DNA of 64,000 nucleotides from Kribbella sandramycini (GTDB taxonomy: Bacteria > Actinomycetota > Actinomycetes > Propionibacteriales > Kribbellaceae): positions 372,001 through 436,000 of the forward strand of contig NZ_JABJRC010000001.1 in NCBI RefSeq assembly GCF_013131805.1, read 5' to 3'. This document shows positions 1 through 8,941 of the stretch, piece after piece (the stretch's first letter is position 1; each line of letters begins with the position of its first letter). The translations under genes were made by a program, and so were the position numbers. A model generated the notes under the pieces. The model was given only the letters and a program-made list of their open reading frames with translations, did not search any database and was not told the DNA's origin.

Positions 1-285
1 CTGATGAACGTGGACCCGAAGCACATCTACGAGGCCATGCTCACCGGTCCGCAGCAGATGCCGGTGTTCTCCGACCAGGTGCTGCAGCCTGAGGACAAGC
101 GCGACATCATCGCCTACCTGAACGCTCTGCAGGAGCAGAAGGACCCGGGCGGCTTCGGGCTCGGCCGGCTCGGTCCGGTCTCCGAGGGCCTGTGGGGCTG
201 GCTGGTCGGTATCGGCCTGCTGGTCTGCGTCGCGGTCTGGATCGGCGCCAAGGGCGTCAAGGCCAAGGGAGCGAAGGCCGAATGA
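1..285 (+). CDS. qcrC: Cytochrome bcc complex diheme cytochrome c subunit, C-terminal part
   Basis: This is the 3' end of a gene that begins before the window. The visible 94 residues are the end of a cytochrome c domain, with an MPVFSDQVL segment that probably carries the axial Met ligand, followed by one membrane helix (LWGWLVGIGLLVCVAVW) and a short Lys-rich tail. This matches the C-terminus of QcrC, the diheme cytochrome c of the actinobacterial menaquinol:cytochrome c oxidoreductase, which passes electrons to the aa3 oxidase without soluble cytochrome c. The CXXCH haem sites lie outside the window. The stop overlaps the qcrA start as ATGA. Identity rests on this tail plus the qcrA-qcrB context. 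Confidence 0.9.
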   Translation: MMNVDPKHIYEAMLTGPQQMPVFSDQVLQPEDKRDIIAYLNALQEQKDPGGFGLGRLGPVSEGLWGWLVGIGLLVCVAVWIGAKGVKAKGAKAE

Positions 286-1331
286 GTGAGAAGAATCTGC
301 CGGTGAAGGCGGACGACGGGGACCACGGCGCGGTCGAGGTGGCCGAGCCGATCGCGGACCCGGGTCTGGAGCCGCACGAGTACCGGATCCAGGACATCGA
401 CCCGAAGGCGGCCGACCGGGTCGAGCGCCAGGTGGCCACGATGTTCACGCTGGCCGGTCTGCTCTCGCTGGGCGCCTGTGTCGCGTACTTCGCGATCCCG
501 CGGGACGCCACGCTCGTGTTCGGCCCGCTGAGCGGTAACGCGAACAACATGACGCTCGGCCTCACGCTGGGGCTGGCGCTGTTCCTGATCGGGGCAGGCG
601 CCATCCAGTGGGCCAAGAAGCTGATGGTCGACACCGAGGTCGTCGAGTACCGGCACGACGCCAACTCGTCGCCCGAGCAGAAGGCCGACATCATCGGCGG
701 CTTCCAGGAGGGTGTCGCGGAGTCCGGGTTCACCCGGCGCAAGCTGATCCGCCGCTCGCTGCTGGGCGCGATGGGACTGCTCGGTCTGCCGGCGATCGTC
801 CTGCTGCGCGACCTCGGCCCGCTGCCGGGCCGGGCGCTCTACAACACCATCTGGGCCAAGGGCATCCGGGTCGTCAACGACGTCACCGACCGCCCGATCA
901 AGCCGTCCGACCTGATCGTCGGCCAGCTCGTCAACGCCGCTCCGGCCAACCTGGCTCCGCTGCAGGAGGAGAGCGCGGTCGAGTACCAGAACGCCAAGGC
1001 GAAGGCCGCGGTGATCGTCGTCCGGATCAAGCCCAGCGAGATCCGCACGCAGGCCGGCCGGGAGAACTGGGGTGTCGACGGCATCCTGTGCTACTCCAAG
1101 ATCTGCACCCATGTCGGTTGCCCGATCTCCCTGTACGAGCAGACCACGCACCACGTGCTCTGCCCGTGCCACCAGTCGACCTTCGACCTGGCCGACAGCG
1201 CCAAGGTCGTCTTCGGCCCTGCCGCTCGCCCGCTGCCGCAGCTACCGTTGGCAGTGGACTCGGAGGGGTACCTGGTCGCACAAAGCGGCTTCACCGAGCC
1301 GGTCGGACCGAGCTTCTGGGAACGAGGGTGA
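282..1331 (+). CDS. qcrA: Rieske iron-sulfur subunit of the cytochrome bcc complex
   Basis: The 349-residue protein carries the Rieske [2Fe-2S] site: CTHVGC (about 275-280) and CPCH (about 294-297). Cys275, His277, Cys294 and His297 are the expected ligands, and Cys280/Cys296 the disulfide pair. Three hydrophobic segments precede the soluble domain (about 51-72, 89-108 and 155-175), as is typical of actinobacterial QcrA, and the third follows a twin-arginine-like RRKLIRRS. It takes electrons from menaquinol and passes them to the cytochrome c subunit. The ATG overlaps the qcrC stop, so the genes are translationally coupled. An upstream in-frame start at 192 would lie inside qcrC and is rejected. 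Confidence 0.96.
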   Translation: MSEKNLPVKADDGDHGAVEVAEPIADPGLEPHEYRIQDIDPKAADRVERQVATMFTLAGLLSLGACVAYFAIPRDATLVFGPLSGNANNMTLGLTLGLALFLIGAGAIQWAKKLMVDTEVVEYRHDANSSPEQKADIIGGFQEGVAESGFTRRKLIRRSLLGAMGLLGLPAIVLLRDLGPLPGRALYNTIWAKGIRVVNDVTDRPIKPSDLIVGQLVNAAPANLAPLQEESAVEYQNAKAKAAVIVVRIKPSEIRTQAGRENWGVDGILCYSKICTHVGCPISLYEQTTHHVLCPCHQSTFDLADSAKVVFGPAARPLPQLPLAVDSEGYLVAQSGFTEPVGPSFWERG

Positions 1332-1337
1332 CATCCA

Positions 1338-3014
1338 GTGTCTGACACCAAAGAAAAGCCCGCGACGGCGGAGTTCCCGCCGCCGGTCAAGTGGGTCGAC
1401 GACCGGCTCGGCATCGGCAAGCTCGGCCGGAAGAACCTGCGCAAGGTCTTCCCGGACCACTGGTCGTTCATGCTCGGCGAGATCGCGCTGTACAGCTTCA
1501 TCATCCTGATCCTGACCGGCATCTTCCTGACGCTGTGGTTCAAGCCGTCGATGGCCGAGGTCGAGTACCAGGGCTCGTACAGCCTGCTCAAGGGTCTGCA
1601 CATGTCCGAGGCCTACGCCTCGACGCTGGACATCTCGTTCGACATCCGCGGCGGGCTGCTGATGCGGCAGATCCACCACTGGGCCGCCGTCCTGTTCATC
1701 GCCGCGATGATGGTGCACCTGCTGCGCATCTTCTTCACCGGCGCGTTCCGCAAGCCGCGTGAGCTGAACTGGGTGATCGGTTTCGGGATGCTGTTCCTCG
1801 GCATCATCGAGGGCTTCATCGGCTACGGCCTCCCGGACGACCTGCTGTCGGGTACCGGACTGAGAATCACCCAGGGGATGATCCAGGCCTCACCGGTGGT
1901 CGGCACGTACATGAGCTTCTTCATCTTCGGCGGCGAGTTCCCGGGTGACGACTTCGTGTCCCGGTTCTTCACCGTCCACGTGCTGCTGATCCCGGGCCTG
2001 ATCCTGGCCCTCGTCACAGTGCACCTGTTCCTGGTCGTGTACCACAAGCACACGCAGTACCCCGGCCCCGGCCGGACCAACAACAACGTCGTCGGCTACC
2101 CGCTGATGCCGGTGTACATGGCCAAGGCCGGCGGCTTCTTCTTCGTCGTCTTCGGCATCACCGCCCTGATGGGCGCGCTGCTCCAGATCAACCCGGTCTG
2201 GCTGTACGGCCCGTACAACCCGGCCGAGGTGACCGCGGGCTCACAGCCCGACTGGTACATGGGCTGGCTGGAGGGCTCGGTCCGCATCATGCCGGGCTTC
2301 GAGTCGGAGTTCTGGGGCGTCACACTCAGCTGGAACCTGCTGATACCGGCGCTGATCATCCCACCGGCGTTCGTCACGCTCGTCGCGCTCTACCCGTTCA
2401 TCGAGGGCTGGATCACCGGCGACAAGCGGGAGCACCACCTGCTCGACCGGCCGCGCAACGTGCCGACCCGGACCGGTATCGGCGCCGCGTTCATCACGTT
2501 CTACGGCCTGCTCTGGATCGGTGGCGGTAACGACCTGATCGCGACCCACTTCGGCGTCTCGCTCAACAGCGTCACCTGGTTCCTGCGGTTCGCGGTGTTC
2601 CTCGGTCCGGTCCTCGCCTTCTGGGTGACCCGGCGGATCGCGATCTCGCTGCAGCGCGCCGACAACGAGCGGCTCCTGCACGGTCTCGAGTCCGGCATCA
2701 TCGTGCGCTCCCCCGACGGCTCGTACTCGGAGAAGCACACACCGATCTCGAACTACGAGGCCTACGAGCTCACGGCCCGCGACCGCCTCGTCCCGTACGA
2801 GGTCGGCCCCGAGACCGACGACAACGGCGTCCGCGCCCCGCGCCGGGCCCTGAACAAGCTCCGGGCCCGCCTCAGCCGCTTCTACTACGCGGACGCGGTC
2901 CAGAAGCCCACCGCCGCCGAGATCGAGGAGGCCCACTCCCACGGTCACGACGACGACCTCCACGAGTTGACCGACTCGGACAACTTCCACGAGATCACCC
3001 CGGACCGTCACTGA
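1338..3014 (+). CDS. qcrB: Cytochrome b subunit of the cytochrome bcc complex
   Basis: This 558-residue integral membrane protein starts at GTG 1338, six bases after qcrA. Two His pairs for the b haems are visible (HHW...MVHLLR in the first half; HVLLIPG...VHLFLVV in the second). A PDWY motif stands where cytochrome b proteins carry PEWY at the quinol oxidation site. About eight to nine membrane segments are followed by a cytoplasmic, charged, His-rich tail of about 120 residues (end EAHSHGHDDD), typical of actinobacteria. It oxidises menaquinol and recycles electrons between the haems. It is the last gene before a strong terminator, closing the qcrCAB operon. Confidence 0.96.
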   Translation: MSDTKEKPATAEFPPPVKWVDDRLGIGKLGRKNLRKVFPDHWSFMLGEIALYSFIILILTGIFLTLWFKPSMAEVEYQGSYSLLKGLHMSEAYASTLDISFDIRGGLLMRQIHHWAAVLFIAAMMVHLLRIFFTGAFRKPRELNWVIGFGMLFLGIIEGFIGYGLPDDLLSGTGLRITQGMIQASPVVGTYMSFFIFGGEFPGDDFVSRFFTVHVLLIPGLILALVTVHLFLVVYHKHTQYPGPGRTNNNVVGYPLMPVYMAKAGGFFFVVFGITALMGALLQINPVWLYGPYNPAEVTAGSQPDWYMGWLEGSVRIMPGFESEFWGVTLSWNLLIPALIIPPAFVTLVALYPFIEGWITGDKREHHLLDRPRNVPTRTGIGAAFITFYGLLWIGGGNDLIATHFGVSLNSVTWFLRFAVFLGPVLAFWVTRRIAISLQRADNERLLHGLESGIIVRSPDGSYSEKHTPISNYEAYELTARDRLVPYEVGPETDDNGVRAPRRALNKLRARLSRFYYADAVQKPTAAEIEEAHSHGHDDDLHELTDSDNFHEITPDRH

Positions 3015-3025
3015 CAGTCCACCCG

Positions 3026-3056
3026 AAACGCCCCGGCTCCCACAGCCGGGGCGTTT
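3026..3056 (+). terminator. Rho-independent terminator after qcrB
   Basis: A perfect 13-bp stem (3026-3038 with 3044-3056) encloses a CCCAC loop. The right arm ends in a TTTT run. It begins 12 bases after the qcrB stop and ends the qcrCAB transcript. Confidence 0.93.
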
Positions 3057-3067
3057 TCGTTTGCCCC

Positions 3068-3073
3068 TAGGAT
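3068..3073 (+). promoter_or_regulatory. -10-like element giving a leaderless start for the decayed kinase
   Basis: TAGGAT ends 8 bases before the GTG at 3082. There is no Shine-Dalgarno sequence between them, so transcription would begin at or next to the start codon. No clear -35 is seen, and the downstream gene is broken. Confidence 0.4.
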
Positions 3074-3081
3074 CTGGTGCT

Positions 3082-3815
3082 GTGCTGACCACCGCGCGGA
3101 CCTGGCTGGCGCCGGTCGGCGCAGCAGCCGCTCTGGCGTCGCTGACAGCCACCCTCCTGCTGGAGCCCCGAGCGGGCGGGCCGGACGCCGCAGCCGTCGT
3201 GGAGCCGCTCGTGCTGCTCGCTCTGGCGTTCGCAGTTGCCCGCTGGGCCGCGCGAGCGCTCCTGGTCACACCGATGCTGGTTGTCGCGCTCGGCGTCCTG
3301 GTTCTGCGGTACGCCGAGACGCCTGGCCTCTCCCCCGGCGGAAAGGCCCTGGCCGTCGCTCTGTGGGCAGCTGCGGGTACTGCGGTCGCTCTCCTGGGCT
3401 GGGGCCTCCGCGCGCTCGCACAAGCCCGCACAGCCGCCCAACAGGCCGACACCTACCGCCGCCGGCTCGCCGTGGCCGCCGAACTGCATGACTTCGTGGC
3501 CCACGACCTGACCGAGCTGGTCGCCCGCATCCAGGCCGCCCGGTACCTCGGCGCTGTGGACCTGGAGAAGCTGAGACGGCCGGTGTCCGGTCGCTGGAGT
3601 CTCTGGAGGCCAGTGTGGCTGCCCTGCGCCTGGTGACCGAGTGTCTGACGAACACCCGCAAGTACGCCGTCGACAACGGGACGGACGCCGACATCGCCGT
3701 ACAGCTCGTCCTGTCCCCCGGCACGGTGAAAAACCACCTGGCCGCCATTCAGCGCAAGCTCGGCGTCCGGAACCGGGTCGGCATCGCAGCCGCGGTCTGG
3801 GCGCAGCGAAGCTGA
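3082..3815 (+). pseudogene. Relic of a NarL-type two-component system (kinase collapsed onto regulator HTH)
   Basis: From GTG 3082 the first frame encodes four or more hydrophobic segments and then ELHDFVAHDLTELVARIQ, the phospho-acceptor helix of a HisKA_3-type sensor kinase. The frame is lost between about 3572 and 3600. The next frame continues with SLEASVAALRLVTECLTNTRKYA, the N-box start of the kinase ATPase domain. A few residues later this runs straight into LSPGTVKNHLAAIQRKLGV, the C-terminal LuxR/NarL helix-turn-helix of a response regulator, ending at 3815. The rest of the ATPase domain and the whole receiver domain are missing. The simplest reading is an internal deletion joining an adjacent kinase-regulator pair (junction near 3695-3710) plus a frameshift. 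The ancestral signal is unknown. Confidence 0.8.
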
Positions 3816-3874
3816 AAGATGTGCCGATCGGCACCTGGGGCCGGTCCGCCAGCCGCGAGACGGTCGAGTCATGA

Positions 3875-4402
3875 GAATCTCTTGGACTGCGACTGTGCCC
3901 GGCGTACCGCGGTGGGCGTGCAGAGCCGCATCTGATCGCCCTCTGCACACTGCCGTCCGCGCTCTGGCGGATCGGCATCATCGCCGGCTTCCCGGTCGGG
4001 TACGACGAGGGCTGGATCAGACGCTCAGAGCTCGACACCGCGCACGGAACGGCGTACCTGCTGTTCCTGTGCGTGCTGAGTGAGGCGCTGGCGTTGCTGG
4101 CGTTCGGGCTGATCCAACGCTGGGGTGAGCTGGTCCCCCGCGCTGCAGCCGTCGTACCGGCCGCTCTGGGCGCGGCCGCGCTGACAGCGATCTGGACGGT
4201 CGGTGTCCCGGTGGCTGCGCTGACCGGAGCGATGTTCGACGCCGAGATGACCACTGGCACGGCAACCACCGTCCAGCTGGTTGCCTACGCGCCGATGGCG
4301 CTCTGGGGGCCGCTGCTCGGAACGCTCACCGCCCAGCACTGGAAACGCCGAAGTCCTCAGCTCCGTTCTGCGGGGCTGAGGACTTCAGGTGTAGACCAGT
4401 GA
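3875..4402 (+). pseudogene. Small membrane protein gene with damaged 5' end
   Basis: This frame is open from 3875 (stop at 3872) to 4402 and encodes a plausible membrane protein: LIALCTLPSALWRIGIIAG, then hydrophobic segments around YLLFLCVLSEALALLAFG, AAAVVPAALGAAALTAIW and VQLVAYAPMALWGPLLG. No ATG, GTG or TTG start lies upstream of the first helix in this frame, while an overlapping frame opens with ATG 3871, so the start region looks frameshifted. A shorter product could start at GTG 4073, but it would lack the first helices. It lies beside another decayed gene, so I call it probably broken. The function is unknown. Confidence 0.5.
4350..4386. terminator. Long hairpin between converging genes
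   Basis: Arms 4350-4364 and 4372-4386 pair over 15 bp with one G-T, around a 7-base loop. It lies in the last codons of the upstream frame, 38 bases before the end of the converging L,D-transpeptidase gene. There is no T tract on either side, so the terminator role is an inference from placement. Confidence 0.6.
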
Positions 4403-4423
4403 GGGGTGGCGGCTCTCCGGCGG

Positions 4424-5665
4424 TCAGGAGAGGGCTGAGCCCTTCTTGTAGGTGGCGTAGGGGACGTTCCAGTCGGCCCAGCCGTTGCCCATCTGCATGT
4501 AGCGGGTGGAGCCGGTGACGACGATGGGGTCGCCGCGGAGGGTCTGGTTGAAGAACCACTGGCCGTTGGCGAGGCTCATGCCGACGCAGCCGTGGCTGAC
4601 GTTGGCCGACCCTTGGCTTCCGCTGGACCAGGGGGCGCCGTGCACGAACTCGCCCGAGCTGGTGACCCGCTGAGCCCACTTCACGTCGTGGATGTCGTAG
4701 TACTCCGGGTCGCCGGGCTGGATGCCGACCGTACGGGCGTCCATCCGCTTGGTGGCGAACTTCTCCATGATCACCTTGGTGCCACTGCGGGTGGTGAACC
4801 CGGACTTGCCGGCGGTGATCGGGATGGTCCGGGCCAGCTTGCCGTTGATCGTGACCGTCATCGTGTGCTTCTTGATGTCGACCTTGGAGACGACCGACTT
4901 GCCGATCGCGAACTTGATCTCCCGGCTGGCCGCGCCCCAGGTGCCGTTCCCGGCGTTCACGCCGGCGGTGTCGATGTTCACCGTCACCTTGGTGCCGGCC
5001 GGCCAGTAGACCTTCGGCCGGTAGTTCACCTGCTTGCTGTTCAGCCAGTACCAGCTGCCCTCGACCGGGACCGACGTCTTGATCGACAGCCGCTTCTCGA
5101 CGGCGGCGCGGTCCTTGACCGGGTTGTTCCAGTAGATCTGGATCGGCAGCGCGACGCCGACGGTCTCACCGTTCAGCGGGACGACGGAGGCCTTCAGGTT
5201 CTTGGTCGCCTTGAGCGTCTTGAACGTCGAGCTGATCGGCACGCTCGCGCCGTCCGTGCCCTCGGCGCTGCCGCTGACCGTGTACGCCGTGTTCGGCCGC
5301 AACTCGGGCTTCGACGTCCAGACCGTCTTGTCGGCGTTGAACTCCCCCGCCAACTCGTCACCCGCGGCGCTCTTCACGGCCACGGCCGTCAGCTTGCCGC
5401 CGGTGCTCGTGACCGTGACCGGCTTGTCCGGCTGGACGGACGTCGCGCCCTTGGCCGGGACCACCGCGACACTGGCCGCGGACGGGTTCTCGGACGGTTT
5501 CGTGGACTCGCTGGGGTTCGCCGACGAGCTCGACCCGCCGCTACTCTGCGTGGTGCTCGACGACGGCTGCCCGCCTGCACCCGGCTCGCTGTCACTACAC
5601 GCGGTGCCGGCCAGCAGCATCACGCAGATCCCCGTCACGGCCAGGCCGTGCTTCCTGCTCACCAT
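4424..5665 (-). CDS. Lipoprotein L,D-transpeptidase (YkuD family)
   Basis: This 413-residue protein has a lipoprotein signal with lipobox LAGTAC near residue 23 and then a Ser/Thr/Pro-rich linker. Two Ig-like domains (about 60-250) precede a YkuD catalytic domain (about 250-400). The catalytic motif SHGCVGMS places the nucleophile at Cys360, with the upstream His in FVHGAPW. Length and architecture match mycobacterial Ldt enzymes, which make 3-3 cross-links in peptidoglycan on the outer face of the membrane. It is a single gene ending toward the relics upstream. Its start has a strong GGGGAGT ribosome site and a TACGCT -10-like hexamer upstream. The substrate cross-link type is inferred from the family. 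Confidence 0.94.
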   Translation of the reverse strand: MVSRKHGLAVTGICVMLLAGTACSDSEPGAGGQPSSSTTQSSGGSSSSANPSESTKPSENPSAASVAVVPAKGATSVQPDKPVTVTSTGGKLTAVAVKSAAGDELAGEFNADKTVWTSKPELRPNTAYTVSGSAEGTDGASVPISSTFKTLKATKNLKASVVPLNGETVGVALPIQIYWNNPVKDRAAVEKRLSIKTSVPVEGSWYWLNSKQVNYRPKVYWPAGTKVTVNIDTAGVNAGNGTWGAASREIKFAIGKSVVSKVDIKKHTMTVTINGKLARTIPITAGKSGFTTRSGTKVIMEKFATKRMDARTVGIQPGDPEYYDIHDVKWAQRVTSSGEFVHGAPWSSGSQGSANVSHGCVGMSLANGQWFFNQTLRGDPIVVTGSTRYMQMGNGWADWNVPYATYKKGSALS

Positions 5666-5728
5666 TCCCCAGTACTCCCCTGCACTTGTAGACCGCCGCC
5701 CAGCGTAACCCGTCGTTCCTGAGACGCA

Positions 5729-5767
5729 CGAAAGCGCCGCCCGGTTGGCTCCCGGACGGCGCTTTCG
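5729..5767 (-). terminator. Terminator after ctaF
   Basis: An 11-bp perfect stem (5729-5739 with 5757-5767) encloses a 17-base loop in which a CCGG/CCGG pair can extend the structure. It lies 14 bases past the ctaF stop. The T residues are part of the stem (GCTTTCG), with no free U tail. Confidence 0.85.
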
Positions 5768-5780
5768 GTACGGCGTTCAA

Positions 5781-6176
5781 CTAGTGGGCGTGATCCCCGC
5801 GGTAGTACTCGAAGATGAACCCGGACAGCGTGACGATCCCGAGCGCGCAGCCGGCGATGAACAGCCACCAGCCGAAGACGACGCCGAGGACGACGACCGA
5901 CAGGGTCAGCGCGCAGTGCAGCGGCCACCACGAGTGCGGCGGGAAGAACCCGAGCTCACCGGCGCCGTCCGCGATCTCGGCGTCCTTGCGGTCCTCCGGA
6001 CGCTCGTCCATCCGGCGGGCGGTGATGGTCAGGTAGAACGCGACCAGCAGCGACAGGAAGAACGTCATCACCAGCGCGGTGGTGCCGGTCGGGTCCTCCG
6101 ACATCAGCCAGTAGATCGGCGTGACGACGAGGACGAACACACTCAGGATCCCGAAGACCCAGGCTTCGATCTTCAC
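5781..6176 (-). CDS. ctaF: Cytochrome c oxidase subunit IV (actinobacterial)
   Basis: A 131-residue protein with four predicted helices in two pairs: about 5-25 and 33-52, then about 85-105 and 107-125. It has the length and layout of the actinobacterial CtaF subunit of the aa3-type cytochrome c oxidase, a small structural subunit in the bcc-aa3 supercomplex. The ATG overlaps the ctaD stop (ATGA). The gene order ctaC-ctaD-ctaF on this strand is the usual actinobacterial one. It is the last gene before a hairpin terminator. The call rests on topology and position more than on motifs. Confidence 0.88.
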   Translation of the reverse strand: MKIEAWVFGILSVFVLVVTPIYWLMSEDPTGTTALVMTFFLSLLVAFYLTITARRMDERPEDRKDAEIADGAGELGFFPPHSWWPLHCALTLSVVVLGVVFGWWLFIAGCALGIVTLSGFIFEYYRGDHAH

Positions 6177-7954
6177 GCCTTGTCCTTCCCCTCGGTGCCG
6201 TCCGGAGTCCCCTTGGCGAGGTTCTCCTTGAGGTTCGCCACCCGGCCCTCGTCCTCACCGGCGTCCAGCAGGTTGTCGGCCGACGCGTCGTTGGCCGGAT
6301 ACTCGGCCAGGGCGATATCGGCGTGGTGCAGGTCGAACGCCGGGCTCTCCGAACGGATCCGCGGCAGCTTGGTGAAGTTGTGCCGCGGTGGCGGCGAGCT
6401 GGTCGCCCACTCCAGCGACCGGCCCCAGCCCCACGGGTCGTCGACGCCGACCAGCGGCGCCTTGCGGGACTTGTAGACGTTGTAGAAGAACGGCAGCATC
6501 GACATACCCAGCACGAAGGCGCCGACGCTGGAGACCTCGTTCAGCGTGGTGAAGCCCTCGTTGGCGCCGTACGACGCGTAGCGCCGCGGCATCCCCTCGA
6601 CGCCGAGCCAGTGCTGCACCAGGAACGTCGTGTGGAAGCCGATGAACAGCAGCCAGAAGTGCAACTTGCCGAGCCGCTCGTCGAGCATCCGGCCGGTGAA
6701 CTTCGGCCACCAGAAGTAGAACCCGGCGAACATCGCGAACACGACCGTGCCGAAGACGACGTAGTGGAAGTGCGCGACCACGAAGTACGAGTCGGACAGC
6801 TGGTAGTCCAGCGCCGGGGAGGCCAGGATGATGCCGGTCAGACCGCCGAACAGGAAGGTCGTCAGGAAGCCGATCGACCACAGCATCGGGGTGTCGAAGG
6901 ACACCGACCCGCCCCAGATCGTGCCGATCCAGTTGAAGAACTTCACGCCGGTCGGGACCGCGATCAGGAAGGTCATGAACGAGAAGAACGGCAGGTTCAC
7001 CGCTCCGGTGACGAACATGTGGTGTGCCCAGACCGCGACCGACAGGACGGCGATGCCGAGGGTCGCGCTGACCAGGCCGATGTAGCCGAAGACCGGCTTC
7101 CGGCTGAAGACCGGCAGGATCTCGGTGATGATGCCGAAGAACGGCAGCGCGATGATGTAGACCTCGGGATGGCCGAAGAACCAGAACAGGTGCTGCCACA
7201 GCAGCGGCCCGCCGTTCGCGGCGTCGAAGACATGGGCCCCGAGTAACCGGTCGGCCTCCAGCATCAGCAGCGCGCCGGCCAGGATCGGGAACGCGATCAG
7301 CACCAGGATCGAGGTGACCAGGATGTTCCAGGTGAACATCGGCATCCGGAACATCGTCATCCCCGGCGCGCGCATGGTGATGATCGTGGTGACGAAGTTC
7401 ACCGCGCCGAGGATGGTGCCCAGACCGGCCATCCACAGACCCATGATCCACAGGTCGCCGCCGATACCTGGCGAGCGGACGGCGTTCGACAGCGGGGCGT
7501 AGGCGAACCAGCCGAAGTCGGCCGCACCGCCCGGCGTGAAGAAACCGCTGATCGTGATCAGGCCGCCGAACAGGAACAGCCAGAAGCTGAACATGTTGAG
7601 CCGCGGGAAGGCGACGTCAGGGGCGCCGATCTGGATCGGCATGATCTCGTTCGCGAACCCGACGAACAGCGGGGTCGCGAACAGCAACAGCATGATCGTG
7701 CCGTGCATGGTGAAGAGCTGGTTGTAGACCTCTTCGTTGACGATCTGCAGGCCCGGCTTGGCCAGCTCGGCGCGGATGACGAGCGCCATCACACCGCCGA
7801 TCAGGAAGAACGCGAACGAGGTGATCAGGTACATGTGCCCGATCAGCTTGTGGTCGGTCGTGGTGAGCCACTTGACCGCGATCTGGCCCTTGCTGCGGCG
7901 GCGCGGCAGGGCGGTCGAGCCGACAGCGCCGCTGCGCTCGGCGAAGTCCGTCAC
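6173..7954 (-). CDS. ctaD: Cytochrome c oxidase subunit I
   Basis: The 593-residue haem-copper oxidase subunit starts at GTG 7954, overlapping the ctaC stop as GTGA. Twelve hydrophobic segments are present. The signature [14 protein letters not shown] supplies the CuB His and the cross-linked Tyr, WAHHMF supplies the two further CuB His residues, and AHFHYVVFG supplies the haem a3 and haem a ligands. It reduces O2 to water and pumps protons. The tail after the last helix (about 540-593) is hydrophilic. Upstream in-frame codons to 8698 only read ctaC in another frame and are rejected. Confidence 0.97.
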   Translation of the reverse strand: MTDFAERSGAVGSTALPRRRSKGQIAVKWLTTTDHKLIGHMYLITSFAFFLIGGVMALVIRAELAKPGLQIVNEEVYNQLFTMHGTIMLLLFATPLFVGFANEIMPIQIGAPDVAFPRLNMFSFWLFLFGGLITISGFFTPGGAADFGWFAYAPLSNAVRSPGIGGDLWIMGLWMAGLGTILGAVNFVTTIITMRAPGMTMFRMPMFTWNILVTSILVLIAFPILAGALLMLEADRLLGAHVFDAANGGPLLWQHLFWFFGHPEVYIIALPFFGIITEILPVFSRKPVFGYIGLVSATLGIAVLSVAVWAHHMFVTGAVNLPFFSFMTFLIAVPTGVKFFNWIGTIWGGSVSFDTPMLWSIGFLTTFLFGGLTGIILASPALDYQLSDSYFVVAHFHYVVFGTVVFAMFAGFYFWWPKFTGRMLDERLGKLHFWLLFIGFHTTFLVQHWLGVEGMPRRYASYGANEGFTTLNEVSSVGAFVLGMSMLPFFYNVYKSRKAPLVGVDDPWGWGRSLEWATSSPPPRHNFTKLPRIRSESPAFDLHHADIALAEYPANDASADNLLDAGEDEGRVANLKENLAKGTPDGTEGKDKA

Positions 7955-8847
7955 TTCTCGCCTTCCTTCTTCTCGCCGTGACCCGGGATGGTCGTGGCGT
8001 CGGCGCCGCCGGTCGCGGCCCCGGTCTGGCCCTTGGCGGCCAGCTCCTTGAGGTGCGCGTCGTACTCGGCGCGCTCGACGACGCGGACGGTGAAGATCAT
8101 CCGGCTGTGGTAGAGCCCGCAGAGCTCGGCGCACTTGCCGGCGAACGTGCCGGTCTTGGTCGGCGTGAGCTCGAACTTGTTGGTCCGGCCCGGGATCACG
8201 TCGAGTTTGAAGTAGAACGCCGGCACCCAGAACGAGTGGATGACGTCGGGTGAGGTCAGATCGAACTGGATCTTCTCGCCGACCGGGAGCACCAGCTCGG
8301 CCGGCTTGTCCAGCGTGCCGGTCTCCCAGACGCCTTCGTGGCCGTCGACGGTGTCCTTGTAGTTGAAGGTCCACTGCCACTGCTGGCCGACCACGTTCAC
8401 CGTGTGCGTCGGGTTGCCCGACATCGCGGTGATCTTGTTGCCGTGCTCGACGGTGTAGAAGAAGAGCACGCCGATGATCGCGAACGGCGCCAGCGTGTAG
8501 AGCACCTCGAGCGGCAGGTTGTACCGCACCTGCTTGGGCGCGTCCTCGTTCCGCTTCCGGTACCGGACGACGACGTACAGGATCAGGGCCCAGACCGCCA
8601 CACCGACGATCATGGCCGCGATCCACGCGCCGACCCACAGGCTGCGGACAGCCTCGGTCCGGTCCGATGCGCCCTCGGGCAGACCGATGCGTTTCCACTG
8701 CTCAGTGGTCTCCGACGAGCAACCGGTCAGCAGCAGGGTGCCGAGCACCACCGCCGAGCCGGCCAGCAGCCGTCGTTTCGCCGGACGTGTGGCGGCGGCA
8801 GAACCTGCCGCGCGCTCCTTCACTCCGGGCGTGCCGTTCGAACCCAC
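7951..8847 (-). CDS. ctaC: Cytochrome c oxidase subunit II (CuA), lipoprotein
   Basis: A signal with lipobox LLLTGC is followed by two membrane helices and a periplasm-facing cupredoxin domain. The CuA site is complete: HSFWVP supplies the first His, and [12 protein letters not shown] supplies two Cys, His and Met. It takes electrons from the bcc complex and hands them to subunit I. I place the start at GTG 8847 because GGGAAGGGAAAGG lies just upstream. A GTG at 8889 would add 14 residues and have no ribosome site. It is the first gene of ctaCDF and diverges from the desulfurase gene. Confidence 0.95.
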   Translation of the reverse strand: MGSNGTPGVKERAAGSAAATRPAKRRLLAGSAVVLGTLLLTGCSSETTEQWKRIGLPEGASDRTEAVRSLWVGAWIAAMIVGVAVWALILYVVVRYRKRNEDAPKQVRYNLPLEVLYTLAPFAIIGVLFFYTVEHGNKITAMSGNPTHTVNVVGQQWQWTFNYKDTVDGHEGVWETGTLDKPAELVLPVGEKIQFDLTSPDVIHSFWVPAFYFKLDVIPGRTNKFELTPTKTGTFAGKCAELCGLYHSRMIFTVRVVERAEYDAHLKELAAKGQTGAATGGADATTIPGHGEKKEGEK

Positions 8848-8928
8848 GGGGCGCCTTTCCCTTCCCAAGTGAGACTGACGACCAAACACTACTGGACACC
8901 TTTCGCCGCGCCGCGCATAGGTAGGCCT

Positions 8929-8934
8929 TAGCGT
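8929..8934 (+). promoter_or_regulatory. -10 element for leaderless cysteine desulfurase mRNA
   Basis: TAGCGT is followed by 7 bases and then GTG 8942, with no Shine-Dalgarno sequence. This is the spacing at which transcription would start at the initiation codon. No convincing -35 is seen. Confidence 0.5.
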
Positions 8935-8941
8935 TTCCCGT

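Noticed and set aside
2241..3452. Minus-strand frame over the qcrB end
   Set aside because: It crosses a strong terminator and qcrB in antisense, with no motif or ribosome site.
8887..8889. GTG 8889 as the ctaC start
   Set aside because: It lacks a ribosome site, whereas GTG 8847 has a strong one at good distance.
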